This document shows, one piece after another, positions 1 to 13,520 of a DNA stretch of 64,000 nt. This stretch comes from Zoroaster sp. YZ-2022. Its lineage: Eukaryota > Echinodermata > Asteroidea > Forcipulatida > Zoroasteridae. A model generated the notes under the pieces. The model searched no databases. It worked only from the letters and a program-made list of their open reading frames with translations, and was not told the origin of the DNA. The translations under genes and the position numbers were made by a program. The stretch is from positions 3,254,698 to 3,318,697 of the forward strand of contig CM055816.1 in NCBI GenBank assembly GCA_029582265.1, written 5' to 3'. Numbering within the stretch: the stretch's first letter is position 1; the number at the start of each line of letters is the position of its first letter.

Positions 1-692
1 GAGAGCGTCTAAACACGCCATAGGAAACTCTGGAATATTTGTATGCATGCTCGGTTGAGCCACGCGTGTATGGTGCTCGGAAGTGCCGGGCCACCCGCTG
101 TGGAAGCTTCCATTAACGTGTGTGGGGAAAACCCGCCACAGGGGCCCAGAAAACTGTTTTATTCCCGACGAACTGGATATTATCAAAGCTATAATAATTA
201 ATTTTTTGAGCAGATATAATTGAAATGGGAAGAGGAGTGAAATGTAACACGTTCGACGACAGGGGGCTACATGAACAATTTGTTCACCGAAATACAATGC
301 TCAATGGGGTAGGCATTATTGTCCTTCCCCCTCAAAAGAAGCAAACAAAACATTTACATCTTTTGGTGGATATATGGATGTGCTGAAGAAAACAAACACA
401 AAAGTCAGAAATGATTTGACATTGCCTTTTTAGAGGGTTTGGTCAACCATTTTTTACAAACTTTCACCTTGGATTGAGATGATAAAACTTTATATTGTTA
501 GATTTCTTATGACATAATCTCTAAAAATGGGAAAAGGTCAATTAAAGATATTTGCTTAGAGCACCACTTTAAAGTCGGTATTAAAAATATCACAGTTTTA
601 CAACAAACTTACTTGGTTTGATGATGGTATCAAACACTTCTTGAATTATTTTCGAACTGAGCAGCTATTTATCATTTAATATGTACATTTCG
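1..692. other. non-coding stretch, nothing recognised
   Basis: No open reading frame, RNA gene or repeat that I recognise; AT-rich intergenic or intronic sequence. Confidence 0.5.
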
Positions 693-919
693 CACCCGGC
701 CGGCTCAGAGTTCTGGGCTTGAGCACCCGGCCGGCTCCAGAGTTCTGGGCTTGAACACCCGGCCGGCTCAGAGTTCTGGGCTTGAGCACCCGGCCGGCTC
801 AGAGTTCTGGGCTTGAGCACCCGGCCGGCTCGGAGTTCTGGGCTTGAGCACCCGGCCGGCTCAGAGTTCTGGGCTTGAGCACCCGGCGGCTCAGAGTTCT
901 GGGCTTGAGCACCCGGCCT
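693..919 (+). repeat. 31-bp GC-rich minisatellite
   Basis: About seven head-to-tail units of 31 bases, each starting CACCCGGCCGGCTC and continuing AGAGTTCTGGGCTTGAG. One unit has an extra C and one lacks a CG pair, so the array is nearly but not fully homogeneous. It is a GC-rich, CpG-containing island in AT-rich surroundings. Confidence 0.95.
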
Positions 920-1894
920 GACGATAGTTGCCCCATTTATGGTTTAAAACAATATTATGTTCTGTAAACTGATTCAGGAGCACATGATAAGCGATGAAGG
1001 TAATACCAACCATGCATTATTTTTTGACCAGGGATATAGTCACCCCAAATTACCAAAATTACCCCCCAATTATACACAAACTGGAGTTTGGAATTGAAAT
1101 GTACACACACACCTTGACAATACATTAACCTCACTGGGACCATCAAAGAACCGTGATGAAATTTGTTTAGCATTAATGCCCACATTTATTTAGGGTTTAA
1201 TCTAATTCAATAATCATGAACAATTTGTGTTATATTGATGAAGAGATACTCAAAGTCATTTACATTATTAAACCCTGGGCATTGGTCCAATATCAAACTT
1301 TAAAGGTCCCAGCTCTGAGAAGTATACAGCTCTGTATTGCCGTTCTCAGCGCTACAGTAGCTAAGTTCTATAATAAAACAACAAAAAACATTTCTATCCT
1401 AACACGTATCCATTTGTACTCCTGGGTGAAGAGAAGCAAGTATAGTATTAGTAAAGTATCTTGCTCAATGACACAAGCGCCACGGTCATAGCCAGGATTT
1501 TACGCATTAATGCCCACATGTATTTAGAATTTATCTAATTCAACAATTTGTTAATTTATATTTTGCTATCCAATAACCTCACGTGCAAATTGTGAAAACA
1601 TTTACATGCATTTTCTTTTTTGTAAGGGATCTATATTTTCTAGAATTGTAGTTGTACTAAACAATTGCATGTTGAATGAGATCTTTCTTTGGTAAATTAA
1701 TTTGTTTGCTTTAGAAACATAACTTTAATTTCTACTGTTTCGTTGGATATGTGTTGTGATTGTAAACCACCTGTTCTTGTAATGTCAGATATCGTTTTTA
1801 AACAAGATAATAAGTCGTTTAGGCGAGATAATAAGTTGAAAGTATATACTTAAAATTTTAAATATATACTATAAAAACTCATAATATAAACTTT
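920..1894. other. non-coding stretch, nothing recognised
   Basis: Only short open frames on either strand, none resembling a known family; no repeat structure seen. Confidence 0.45.
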
Positions 1895-2030
1895 GCGTGA
1901 ATGCAATATATAATTAGCGTGAATGCAATATATAATTAGCGTGAATGCAATATACACTTAGCGTGAATGCAATATATAATTAGCGTGAATTCAACATACA
2001 CTTAGCGTAAATGCAATATATACTTAGCGT
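1895..2030 (+). repeat. ~21-bp AT-rich tandem repeat
   Basis: Six to seven units built on GCGTGAATGCAATATA followed by TAATTA or CACTTA. Units alternate between two endings, which suggests a dimeric higher-order period of about 42 bases. Confidence 0.9.
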
Positions 2031-2505
2031 GCCACCAACGGGATTTCAATCTTGTTACATTTTTTTTCAATATTTATTATATATTTTAATTTTGGGGTAC
2101 AAGGTTATATTGGGAGTTTGTGTGGTCTCCGTCAGGGTGACATGCAGCTAAGCTATATGCTTATAGTTATTTGCATATTCATTCGCAAATTCGTGACGTA
2201 ACAGCTGGGTCTGATGTGGCATCGAGGTTGACTTGCATAAAAGTGGACTGAGCAGTCAGCTCCTCGTCTTTTTTTGTTTAAACAAGTATTTAGTTAACCG
2301 AGTGTTTTGTTTTACTAATCACTCTTTGAGCAAGGTAACCACTGTTTTCTGGGGCAAGGTTTGGGGTTTTGATTTTGTGCACGTTCAGTGTTGCTGTGGC
2401 ACTGAGTGTCTCTTAGGTTCTCAAAAACAGCGCCTTATGTACGTGTCAGTCGTGTCTCAAGAATGGACATATAAAAAAATTCATAAAATATATTTCCTTT
2501 TGTCG

Positions 2506-2679
2506 AGAATCAGTATATGCTCTGATCGTCCTCAGGAGATCAGAGCATACTGATCGAAACGTCGAGTTGTACCTCCAGTTCTTTTCAGAACTAATTACTA
2601 CTCAATTGAGCATTTCACATGGTATCACTGCAATTAGTCTTACTTATCCTCCTCACCGAGCAAAGCTACAAGTTTTACC
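2506..2679 (+). mobile_element. Penelope-like element terminal-repeat fragment
   Basis: Nearly the same sequence as the right arm of the inverted insertion at 20309-20602: an inverted GATCAG/CTGATC stem, GAAACGTCGAGTTGTAC, then CAGTTCTTTTCAGAACTAA and a shared 3' part ending AGTTTTACC. The expected CTGAGGA box reads CTCAGGA here, so the hammerhead-like core is degenerate. The first ~40 bases form a short palindrome with the following ones, a vestige of a second inverted arm. Assignment to PLEs rests on the motif class and on the PLE reverse transcriptase relic 1.2 kb downstream. Confidence 0.6.
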
Positions 2680-3893
2680 AAAGTAACCTTATTCTTTGAA
2701 TTAAGTTATTCATTAATGACCAACCTGTGAAAGTTTCAGCTTATTACGTTGTGTCGTTAATGAGAAAACAAGAAAAAAATTACCTGGTCATTTATTTGCA
2801 ACATTTAATTAAAAAATAGCTGTAAATTGTAATGCTTTAGCAAATGGTCCTTACAGGGGCCCATTGAGTAAAGACAATTCAATTGAGAGGATAATTTGTT
2901 CAATGCTTGAATGCACCCAGCCAAACTGGACCTCCTGGGTCAGATAGGGATTACTGACTGTAGGGAGGATTAGTGAATGCAGGGCAGTGCCATTGACGTT
3001 CCAGGCTACATTAGCAGCTTTGTACAGGTATTAGGACTGTCAATTATCATTTTTTGTCTGCTTCAGAAGCTATTCCACTCAAAAAAGTTGCTAGAAAATC
3101 TAGTAAACAAATGAAGCAAACTTAATGAATAGTTTGGCCAATAGCCAATAGTTTAACGACTGCTCTATAGGCCCGAAGAGAGGACTGGAGGTTCTACTTA
3201 CTTTTATATATCACGAACTTTTTTCTTGGTTTTGATAAGCCCAGAATGGCCCAGCCCAGTCTGAAAACCAAACATCATCGAAGCCTTAGCCAGTGTATGG
3301 TGTCCACATAAATCCCGTGTGCATAAAATGTTAAAAATCTCTCTGTATTCTCTGGGGGAGTCAACTTACTTGCTTATTCTGCTCCCCTAAAAAGCTTTTC
3401 GGTGCCGAAACCCCTGTGACTAGAACGCTTCAGAGTCTCTTTAATCTCCTTAATCTGTGTACAGCATGATCAGAATACAATCATTCAGATTTGGCAATCG
3501 TTCCCCACCCACGTGAACATTTGAAATGAGTAAGTCCAGAGCCCAAATGCGGGCCCCGATATGTCACCGGCAGACACACTAAAAGGCGGTGCGGGCGTTT
3601 ACGCTCTCTTTATTGTTTCGATACTTGATGTTTTGACACTTGATACATTGTGGATCACAATACATAGTGGAACGCGCTACATTGTTATGAGACTACAAAA
3701 TATATGAATTGGCAGATGTTTTTACCACAATTTGTTGGCTAATAGTTTATTTAAAATTTGAGGTTCTTGCAGCACTTATATGAAAGTTTGTTGCACTTCT
3801 TGTATTATAGTTATTATTATTAACTCTCCAGAGAGGATCAACCACATACAACGCATGTAGCTCAGTACCTAGCTATTAAGATCCCCCTGACCC
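2680..3893. other. non-coding stretch, nothing recognised
   Basis: No coding signal or repeat recognised. A local inverted pair (ACATTGTGGATCACAAT-like) near 3645 is short and isolated. Confidence 0.4.
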
Positions 3894-4790
3894 TTGGTGG
3901 GTCTCACTCAGCATTTCATGTGTCCAACTCCAGTCAGTTCGTTGAGATCGCGCAGGGGTCTCACTCTACAACCCAGCGACATCTTGGTCGTTTTGATGTT
4001 GTCTAGCTTTCCTGTGTCCCAACTGAGAGACCTTTCCCTTGATGACCACCTTCCTCTCCCTGCCCAGATACATGATCTATTACGAACGTGTGTTTCTACT
4101 AATTTGTTTTTCTATTTCTTCAGGGGTAAGTTCTACGAGCAGACAGCTGGGACCACCATGGGATCTCTCTATCTATCCCCAGTCCTTGCTGACATTTTCA
4201 TGGAAGGTTCGAGTTCTTCCATCCACCACTGTTTGTTAGCCTGTGGCTCCGCCCATGTGGATGAGACCTTTGTTGTATGGCCCATGGCGAGAAGCTGCCA
4301 CAGGACTTCCTACAACACCTCAACAGGCAACATCCTAGCATCAAGTTACAATGGAGAGTGAAGGGCAACCGAATCTCGTTCCTGTGATGTTGGGATCTCC
4401 AGAAATCCAAGTAGCTCCTTGTACCGACGTTTACAGGAAGCCCACCCACAAATCGATATGAAACCCAGCCCTCCTTTCCCATCACCCCTAGCATCAGGTC
4501 ATCCATCAACTTCACCCCTCATTGTGCGCCTGCAACCTTGACGGGCGGTTTACCTGAGAACTACGGCACATCAAGCACTTCCTCCAGCGCAACGGCTACA
4601 AACCCAGCAAAGATCAACACATCGAAGCCTGTACAAACCTTCGACCTGGTCTCCCCAAGAACTAACCATTTCTAATTGTCTTCCCTACTTGGTTATACGT
4701 CACATCAACCAGCGCATCCTCAACAAGCAGGCGTCATTGTTTTACCATTCCTTTAACAAATTCAGGACTTCTCCATCAGTAAGTTTAGAT
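3894..4790 (+). pseudogene. Penelope-like reverse transcriptase relic
   Basis: The clearest part encodes FYEQTAGTTMG, then LSPVLADIFMEG, near 4127-4208. This matches the conserved PLE reverse transcriptase block with a GxxMGS turn and an L/SPVxANxFME helix. Continuing in shifting frames are remnants of the active-site region (the Y-V-D-D equivalent is corrupted to HVDETFV), a GNRISFL segment, a KPTHT-like segment (SPPTNRY) and a downstream H-F-L-rich thumb region. Several frameshifts and stops separate these, so the element is dead. No GIY-YIG domain is seen nearby. In PLEs this enzyme copies the element RNA at the target site; here it is only a fossil. Confidence 0.7.
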
Positions 4791-5899
4791 GTTGTCCAAA
4801 TCTGGGTACACTCAAAAAAATTCTTTAGCAATTGACAGAAAAAGTGCATCCCAGCAAGTTGCCAACACTTTGCCTGTGTTATTAACCGTTATTTTGTAAA
4901 ATATAATTACAGACCTGTTATTTATTATTTTTACTGGAAAATAAACATACATTTGTTAACACAACTGTAGCAAAACTTCAAATTCGCAGAAATGTAAAAG
5001 AAAAAACAGACAAAAAACGTAGCAAAAATACATAAATTTTTTACAGTGTAGATGCCGTCGAAATACCTTAATTTTTTTCCCTTTTTGCGAATTGTTGATG
5101 ATTTTAATTAAACCATGTACTGTCATAATGATTGTTAGTCGGTTTTATTGACAGCCGATGAAAGGTTTAGCGTGTTAAACTCAGTTCTTACACGACTGCT
5201 TTTCTGCAGTTTCTTAAATTTTTATATTTTCAGAATTATTGTTTTATTTTTAGGCCCTATTCGTCCCTAATTTGCCATAGTGACCAATCCGACTATTTTT
5301 TAATTTTAAGTTTTCCCGCCGTTAAACTACATTCAGGTAAAAGGCATACCATTGTATTGTATCAAATCACATGCATGTATTCAACGCCCATAGTTTTGGA
5401 GATGAAACATGCATTCAAATGACGAATGCTCTAACTAGCTATTTTTTGTAATTTGTAAGTAATGTCTGCATTAGTCACTATGCCAACTAGTCAATTGGGG
5501 TATGCTATGGCAAATTGAGGGACAGCGTATTGAGCAAAGTCAAAGTATAGGAAAGGTTATGTTGTTTTTTGTCAGGCCCTTTCTGTTTGCTTCTATACAA
5601 TCATTGTTTTACATGAGTTACACATGTCAATATTTATTATCCATATCCATATGTACATGAAGTGTACAGGACACTAATAATTGATGCCTTGGTTTGAAAG
5701 CAGTCATTTTACAAAATCGAATAAAAAGTAATTACTTTTTATTTGTTGTTCAATATAAAACTCACTTGTTTAAAAAGCCTACAGTCTGTACATCTTTTGC
5801 TAATATATATGTATTTTATTATTTATTCATTTTAAATTCTTAATTTTAATTAACATATTTTGCTTTGTCTCTCCTGCTGGATTATGGTTTTAAAAATGG
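4791..5899. other. AT-rich non-coding stretch
   Basis: No gene recognised. The segment around 5045-5130 (GCCGTCGAAA, later TTAATTAAACCATGT) recurs in degraded form at 9585-9645, so it belongs to a local repeat. Confidence 0.5.
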
Positions 5900-8800
5900 A
5901 ATTTTAGAATGGAATTTTAAAAAATTTTCCCCCCCTTTTTTTTTTTGGGGTGGGTCTATAAGTGGTTTTTTTTCTCTAATTTGTATAGTTTTGATTCTTT
6001 TTAGATTTTTTTTGTTTTATTGTTTTTTTGGGTTTTGATGAAATTGCCCTCAACATCTTCGATGGAAGGTCGCACAAATGTAATAAATTATTATTTTTTA
6101 TAAATCATCTTTCTTTTTCACTAAAAGATGAAGGTTCATCAAATAAAATACTGTGAGTGGGTAACAAATGCAGGGCGGATCCGGTTGCTGAGTGGGGGAG
6201 AATCAAAGAAAATCCAAAAACATTTATTTTTCACAGTTCTTTTTTTTATAAAATAAAGTAGCCCCTTCATTCCGCTAAAAAACAAATTTTTGCGTTGGGT
6301 TTTTTAAATCTTTTCTTTTTGTTTAGGTTTCGGGTTTTCCCTCGCTTTTTTTTTTATTTTTTTTGCTATAACTATTATGAAAAATTGTGGATCGTTATTC
6401 TCCGTGTTGTATTAAACGACCTTTTTGGGGGTTTATAAACTTTTTTGCCCGTTTGTGGGGGGCCTTTTTGATTAAATTTGGTCCCTGTGTTGTGTATTCA
6501 TGGTTTTGCAATTTTTAAAATGACCAAAGTGAAACGCGCCATCCAAATTACATTTACATGATCGGGGGTCCTTTAAATAATAAAAAGGGTTATCCCCCCA
6601 AGTCCTTTGGTGGTGACGTGTTATGTCAGGATACGAGATGACGGTAAGGTTTTCAAAATATAATATAACATTAAAAAAACTGAAAATACCCATGTTGTTT
6701 TTTTAAACCTTTTTTCCAGGGGTATGAACGTTTGGATTTGTGATGCCTCTTAAAATTTTGAAAATGTTTTTTGTTCGGTTTCAATAACCGCTATACTTTA
6801 TCCCATTTCCTGTTGAATAAAAAAAACCCCATCACCCATTTGGCCGACCATCCAAAAACCCGGGAACTTTTTGGCCTACCGTGGAACCAGTCGGCCCCAT
6901 GTCGGTTGTAATATTACTGCAAATACATTTAATTAAAAATACATTTTGACAAGGGGAATTTTTAAGGTGACTTAAAAAATTTGCGAAATTTTCAAGCCTT
7001 TTACAAAAAAATTTTTCGGTCTATGGACTGTATTCACAAGTTTATTTGATGCTTGGGCTCAGAAAAATTTTAAACCCTTTTTTTGAAAAGTCATTATAAT
7101 ACAAAATTTGGTTTAGGTTCAAAAATCTTTATTTTTATTTATCATTCGATCGTGGTTCATCAATTGAAAAAAGTACAACACCCAAATGACACCATGCAGG
7201 CGATCGCGAATCAAGGGGGTAAACAGAATGAAAATGTGGCTCATAAAGGCACTATCGCCGGGTAACTATTAGTTGACAACCAAAGATGACCAGGTTGCCG
7301 TAAGGATATTATCACGGCGCAACCCTCGTTTTTTGACCATACCAATATTTGAACCCAAATCCTTTTTGGATAGGGGAGGTTGAAAAAAGGCGGGTCAAGT
7401 GGGGTTTGGTGTCGGACCCCCAATGGCCCTGTTTTGTATGGGTTGAAAGGCCCCCCGGCAACTGGAGTTACAAAAACCCACCAGCAGTGGTGTTTATTTG
7501 GACAACTCGACCCCCCCCAGCACCCCCACGCATTCAATAAACACCACGAATAATTTTTCGTTTAAAGGGGGCCTTCACTATAGGTTATCGCAAAAAAGAA
7601 AATCAGTTTTTACAACTGGCTTGGTAAATTTGTTTATTATCAAACATCTCTTAAAAAATTTTTTTTCTCAGGTAAAATAATTTCCCCAAAGAAAATTCAG
7701 GCAACAAATTTTACGATAGAATAATATAAAATCGAAACATTTTTTTTAAACCAAAGTAACAAAGCTGGTTGTTTAAATTAAAATATCCTGTTTCAAAAAA
7801 GCTCGACCCACCCCTTTTATAGACTGTGACCCGACTGATGTTTTGCTCGGACCAACGGGAAAATGCCCAATATTCACTACATAACGTTAAAAAATAAAAA
7901 TTTTCTTGCAACAATGTTTGGTTGTATTTTTTAATTTTAAATTTGTTTACTCGATAGTGTTTTACCTATTAGTAACGCGAACGTAAACGCTTATCCGGGG
8001 AAAAGAAAACAAAGTGTCTTCAAGAAATCGTTGGGGGCTACAATGAACGTGTACCCAACCAGGGGTACAACCTTGAATAAAAAACTTTACTTTTGGGGAC
8101 CAGACTTACTTCTTCCAGTCAATAGTCTCTAATTTTTTTTTCTCGTCCCTTCGAAAAGGGAAAGAACATCCGACAATTCGTTTTACCCCTTTTATTTACT
8201 AATATGACATCTTTTTTGGGGGCAATTTTATCTTTTTAATTTAACCAGGTTAAAAAATAAAAAAAAGTCAAAAAAGTTGATTTTAAAAAACTTTTGGTTT
8301 AGAAAAAATTTGGGGAGAACAACCCCGCAGTATCCTTTGAACCTTGACATTATGTATGGTTTTTTTTTTGACTCGACTCAGACCTACTCGGACTGACTCC
8401 CCCGGGGCTCGCCTCGGGGTCGACACGGGGGCTCGGTGGGGGAGGTCTGAATAAATTCAAGTTGGTAGAAACCGGGGACAAAACTGCAGTGTATTGGGGT
8501 TTTGAAAAAAATCGGTTTTATGTTGCTCTATGGCGTATGTTTGAATAACTCAAATAAAACCCATCAAAACTAAAATAATTCTTAACGGAAAAATTGGGTT
8601 ATTTAATTAAAACACCTTTTTTAAAAAAACCTCTTTGAGATCTGGTATTTGGGGATGAAAATTTTATCCCCGTTAAGCAGTTTCCGGAAAAAAATTAAAA
8701 AATTTTTTTGAAAACTTGTTTTTTGTGTAGCAAAAAATTTTTGGGTTTAAACCTGGACGTCACTTAACGAAGGTGAAAGTCCAACCTAGCTTTTGTCAAA

Positions 8801-10960
8801 CATAAACCCAAACAAATAATGGCCCCCTTGAAACCTTGTTAATTATGTCGGCAGCTCCACTTTTTATCAATTCATGAACAAATTTTTTGGGCGAAATATG
8901 TTTTGATTTGTAATTGATAATCTTAGAACATTATGAATGTTGGGTTTTATTTTAGCAAACCTTTTAAAACTATAAAAAGATAGCCCCTCAAGCAAATGTT
9001 TTTACCATCCTTTCCCAAAAAAAAATTCTTTTTTTTTAGAATTCCCCAAAAAACTATAAAATTTTCTCGGGGACCCGAAACAGGAAAATTTTTTTATATT
9101 TATGGTTGATAAATTTTCATGGTGTAAACAATTGATTTAATTTGCCCCATGCTGATTTGTTTTTCCTACCCTTTAAACCCCCCCGAAATTTCCAAACAAG
9201 TATCTTTTTAAAATTATCTTTAAAATAAGAAAATTGTATAAAAGTGTGCCTTACCTTTTGGGAATTTAACAAGATATTTTGGGTGGTGGAAATTCCATTT
9301 TTGTTTTCTTTTCCTTTTTTTTCTTTTCCATTAAACCCTTGATCGCCACGGGGAAAGGGCCCCCCCCTCCCCCAAAAAAGAACACCTTTGTCATAGTAAA
9401 CCAGGGTACGAGATCCCCTCAGGACCTTTTTGCATGGGGTACACAAATCTAAAAAAATGTTTTAAAATTTTTATTAAAGCTAGGGGTTTCCCGCCAACAC
9501 AATGGCAGACTCGATCAAAAGCGGGTTTACTGCAGTGGTAGAGAAATTTTTCGGTTTTTGTGCAATTCGATAAAGTTATCATTCATTGCCGTCGAAAACT
9601 TGAATTTTGTCCCTTGCGGTTGTTGATGAGTTTAATTAAACCATGTTTGTCAAAAGTTATTATATTATTTTGTATTTAACTGGAATAAAATTAGTTTTTG
9701 AGGGATGTCACCGTTGGGGGGTTTCAATTTCAGATAGTGACAAGGGGGCCTGTCCGGGGAACTCCGGGTTAGGACTGATCGTGGGTTTTCTTGTCCACAA
9801 GGACAAAGATCAGTGTCTGCAAGCCCCATTTTGTCATGCTGGGGGAAAAGTCCGGCCCGACCCAGCCCAGTTTAAAACCTTCCTGGGGTTGTTCCCGGGG
9901 GGTGTGCTGACCAGGTCAAATTAGGGCCCCCAACCTTTAGGGACAGCTGGTATGCGGACCGCTTCCAGCCTCCTATTGGGGGGCAGGGGGTTCCGTGAGC
10001 GCAAACCTCGGGCCTCCTTTCGTAGGGGATGTCGGGAGAAATGGTTTTGGGCGAGCAGTTTCCCATATAGCCGTCCGATGTTATCTCGACGGCATGGGGG
10101 GGAATCCCAGAAAGGGAGGGGGGCCCCCTGGGGAACGGGTGCAGCCCAACCCTCATTGCTTCAAAAGGCCCTCAGTCCACGGGTGTGGGACTTTTTGTAA
10201 CCCGGTATTCTGGGTTTTTTCCCGGGGCCCCTTGCCGAAGTTCTCAGGGGGGAAAATGAATTTGTGTGCCAGACCCTATAAATCTCTGGGAAACCTTGCT
10301 ATTCAACCTGTCAGATGGCTTTTGGTTTTAGGCTGATCGTTTGACCCGGAGTGGATTTGGTCAAAGCTTTTATTTATTTTAATGAAAGTTTGCGTGTCAA
10401 AATCGTTTACATTCGTCTACGACTGCTGTTTTTTTTTTCTACAATTTTTTTTTCAAAATTTTGTTTTTATAGGCTATTGAGAAATCAAAAGTATGAAACG
10501 GTTTTTTCCCTTTTATCTTCTCTAACTCATTTTTACATGAAATTTCAAAATTTCCTATTTTTTATCCTTTTGTTTTTGCCCAAACTCAACCCCCTTTTTT
10601 TCCCATATATCCCTTTCCCTTTATCCTAAAAACCGGCCCAAACCCTTTTGTCCCTCATTAAAAAGTACGTTCTAATTACTTTTTTCAAAAAATCATCCTT
10701 TTTTGTTCCTATAAAATAACTGGTTCTCAAAATTTAAAACCCTCAAATGGGGAAAAAGGGGCAAAGGCGGATCAGAATTTTTAGTTGGGGAAAACCCAAA
10801 AAAAGTCCCAAAACATTTAAAAAATATTTCTTTTTTAAAACTTTATTTTCCGAAACCGGATTTTTGGCCTAATACTGTCGGTCCGATGTGGGTTTAATAT
10901 TCTGCTGGGAAAAACGTCCCTGGGTTGTTTTCTTTTTTGAAAACCTTTTAAAAAAAAAAT
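5900..10960. other. homopolymer-inflated, repeat-containing low-quality region
   Basis: Runs of 4-12 identical bases occur every few tens of bases in all four letters, a texture absent elsewhere in the window. Open frames are short and unrecognisable. Parts look like degraded copies of other places in the window: 6960-7075 matches 14450-14560 (GTCTATGGACTGTATTCACAAG-like), and the 5045 and 6170 segments reappear near 9585 and 10760. I read this as repeat DNA assembled from poorly corrected reads, although real divergence cannot be excluded. The frames between 9643 and 10336 are not convincing genes. Confidence 0.5.
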
Positions 10961-11446
10961 TACATTGTTTTTAAGCCTGTTGAACAACAAATGCATGAAT
11001 TTAATGATTCAATGTCCTTCGGTGCTTCGTGGAATGAAAAACTTTTTCACCCACCATGGATAACTCACTTGGCACAATAGTGGGCAATGGGGGGTTTTTG
11101 TTATAGAAATCTGTAGGGACAACAAATAACATAAAAATGACCAACGTGTATCCTGTCTATACATGGAACAACACCATGGGTAATGTTGGCAAACTGTTTG
11201 TACGAGTATGATCACTTTATGTGAATCATACAATCTATGAACATGTTGATGATGCATTCAGATCTTTCGTATTTATTCTAACATTGAATTCTCGTCTCAT
11301 GATGTCAAAAATACAGTTTGGAAATTATTGTATGAATTTATTTAAAATGATAGCACCTCGAACAGGAAGATTTAGCTGATAAGTTTTATTTCATACGGGT
11401 TCATTTATTTCTTTTAGTAGTGTATATGGGCCAGTGTTGGAGCAAA

Positions 11447-11563
11447 GGCTTTGATCCTCAGCAAGGCCAAGCCATAGCTTTGACCCTCAAGGCCAAGGCT
11501 TTGACCCTCAAGCCTTGACTAAGGCTAAGGAGCTTAACCCTCAAGGCCAAGGCCCTCTAGTAT
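11447..11563 (+). repeat. AAGGCCAAGGCTTTGACCCTC minisatellite, left part
   Basis: Irregular units mixing AAGGCCAAGGCT, TTGACCCTCAAG and CCTTGACTAAGGCTAAGG. The same vocabulary returns at 13800-13945 on the other side of a LINE, so the two blocks were probably one array. Confidence 0.8.
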
Positions 11564-11929
11564 AAAATTACTACTAATATAAAACATGTCCATCATAACG
11601 AATCGCTCAAAGTAAGAACAAAAACTTCATGTACAAATATATGACTGAGTGAAGTTCAGGTCTTCGTGGATACCATTTAAATATAACAAAAGAATGGTTC
11701 GCTTCCATACTGATGCACATTAATCTAAACCGAGTATAACAAAGGGGATCTAAGAACGGCTGTTTTAACTGATGTTACCTCGTTATTATATGTAACATGG
11801 AAGTAATTTTATTTTCTGGGCCATCATGGTTAGAAATATTAGCATTACCTAAAACAGACCAGACTATATTCACAGAATTTGTCAAAATCTTGGACCAAAA
11901 TCCACTGAATGGCTTCGAATTACTTCAGC

Positions 11930-13520
11930 ACCTGTATCAAAGTTAGAAAATCCCAAAATATGGAGACATGCTAAAGTAATGGAATTCTCAAACCGGACAA
12001 GGCTGCCGAAGACCCGGCACTACCGTCCAATAAGCCTACTGTGCATAATCTACAAAGTGATGGAGAGACTAATATACAATCGTATCAACCCATTATGGAT
12101 CCTCAACTCCCACCTGAGCAGGCCAGCTTCCGTACAGGACGCTGTACAACAGACCAAGTAACACCTCACAGAAGACATAGAGGACAACTTCCAAAAGGTC
12201 TCAAGAATGGTGCTGTACTGGTCGATCTATCAGCAGCATATGACACGGTATGGCATAAAGGTCTTGCCTAAAACTACACAAAATCATACCTGATAAAACC
12301 TTAGTAAACTTTCTCATGACAATGATCACCTGCAGAAGCTTTACAATGACGGTTGGCGAAGAAACCAGTAAAAATGCTTCCTGAAAACGGGTCCGCAGAC
12401 TCAATGCTCGCACCGATTTAATTCAACATTTACACTGCTGACCTACCAACCACTGTCTCAAAGAAATACATCTACGCAGATGACATAGCACTCTAACCTC
12501 TGCCAAAAACTTTAACAAGCTTGAAACAACACTTGGCACCGATATGGAACCTAGCCGTTACTTCAAAACTGGAGACTCGACTTAACATCACCAAAACTAT
12601 TCCACCATGCAAAACCTCAAAACTTATATCACCAAAACTGTTTAGCAACTAGACTGGCTAACTACAAAATCAAAGTCGTTTGCAATGGCACAACGTATGA
12701 TGATTTCCAAGTATCTTGGTGTTACTTTGGACAGATCTCTAACATACAAAAGCCATCTCACAGCTCGCACAGAAAGCCAACGCTCGCAACTGTCTCATTA
12801 GACAACTAGCAGGCCTTTCCTGGGGCGCAGACTACAACGTTCTTCGAATCTCAGCAATAGCTTTAGTATACTCTGTTGCAGAGTACTGGTATGGGCAATT
12901 AAGAGCACCACACCAGCAAGATTGACGTAGCCCTTAACAACACCATGCGCATCATCTCAGGTGTATCAGATCAACTCCACTCAATACCTTCCAGTAGTCA
13001 GTGGAATTGCTCCTATGAAGTGAGACGACAGCAGCAATACCTTGCTCTTGCGCGACGTGCCGCTGGTGTGACTCCCCTCTGCTTCATCAACTGTTGACAA
13101 ACACCAATCAAAACCACCACACTGCGACTGCCATCAAGAAATCCTTTCCATCAACAAGCCCACAAACTGCTAGAAATTAGCACTGTATCGCACCCAAAGA
13201 CTTGGGCACTAAACACGTGGCGGAATGTGGCAAGAATCAGAATCCAGGATGTGGACATTTAACTACATTTCGCCACTGCTGGGTCAAACTTAACAGACTA
13301 AGAACTGGCCATGGCCGATTTGGACATAACATGCTCCGCATGGGACTAAGTGACAACGCTAAATGTACCTGTGGTCATGATGACCAGACTATACATCACA
13401 TCGTTCATGACTGTATTATTTACAGATGTGATGGAAATTTAACTGAACTCGACCAGTCTGCATTAAACTGGATCCATAACCTGACCTTGTCATGTTAACT
13501 TAAATAAATAAATAAATAAA
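11930..13520 (+). pseudogene. non-LTR retrotransposon (LINE) reverse transcriptase, degenerate
   Basis: In shifting frames the sequence reads through standard LINE reverse transcriptase blocks: HYRPISLLCIIYKVMERLIY near 12018, a GRCTTDQVT-like segment, LVDLSAAYDTVWHKGL near 12217-12268, a YADDIAL active site near 12474, and LNRLRTGHGRFGHNMLRMGL with a C-x-C...H...H...C C-terminal knuckle near 13290-13420. The 3' end finishes in (AAAT)n at about 13501-13519, a typical LINE tail. Many stops and frameshifts make it inactive, and no endonuclease domain is visible, so it is 5'-truncated. The C-terminal knuckle and RT style suggest the Jockey/I/CR1 group, but the clade is not settled by eye. Confidence 0.75.

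Noticed and set aside
693..919. Possible CRISPR array
   Set aside because: Units abut without spacers and the DNA is eukaryotic; the same applies to the other tandem arrays here.
9643..10336. Group of moderate frames in the G/C-run region
   Set aside because: They lie in homopolymer-inflated sequence, overlap on both strands and match no family I know.
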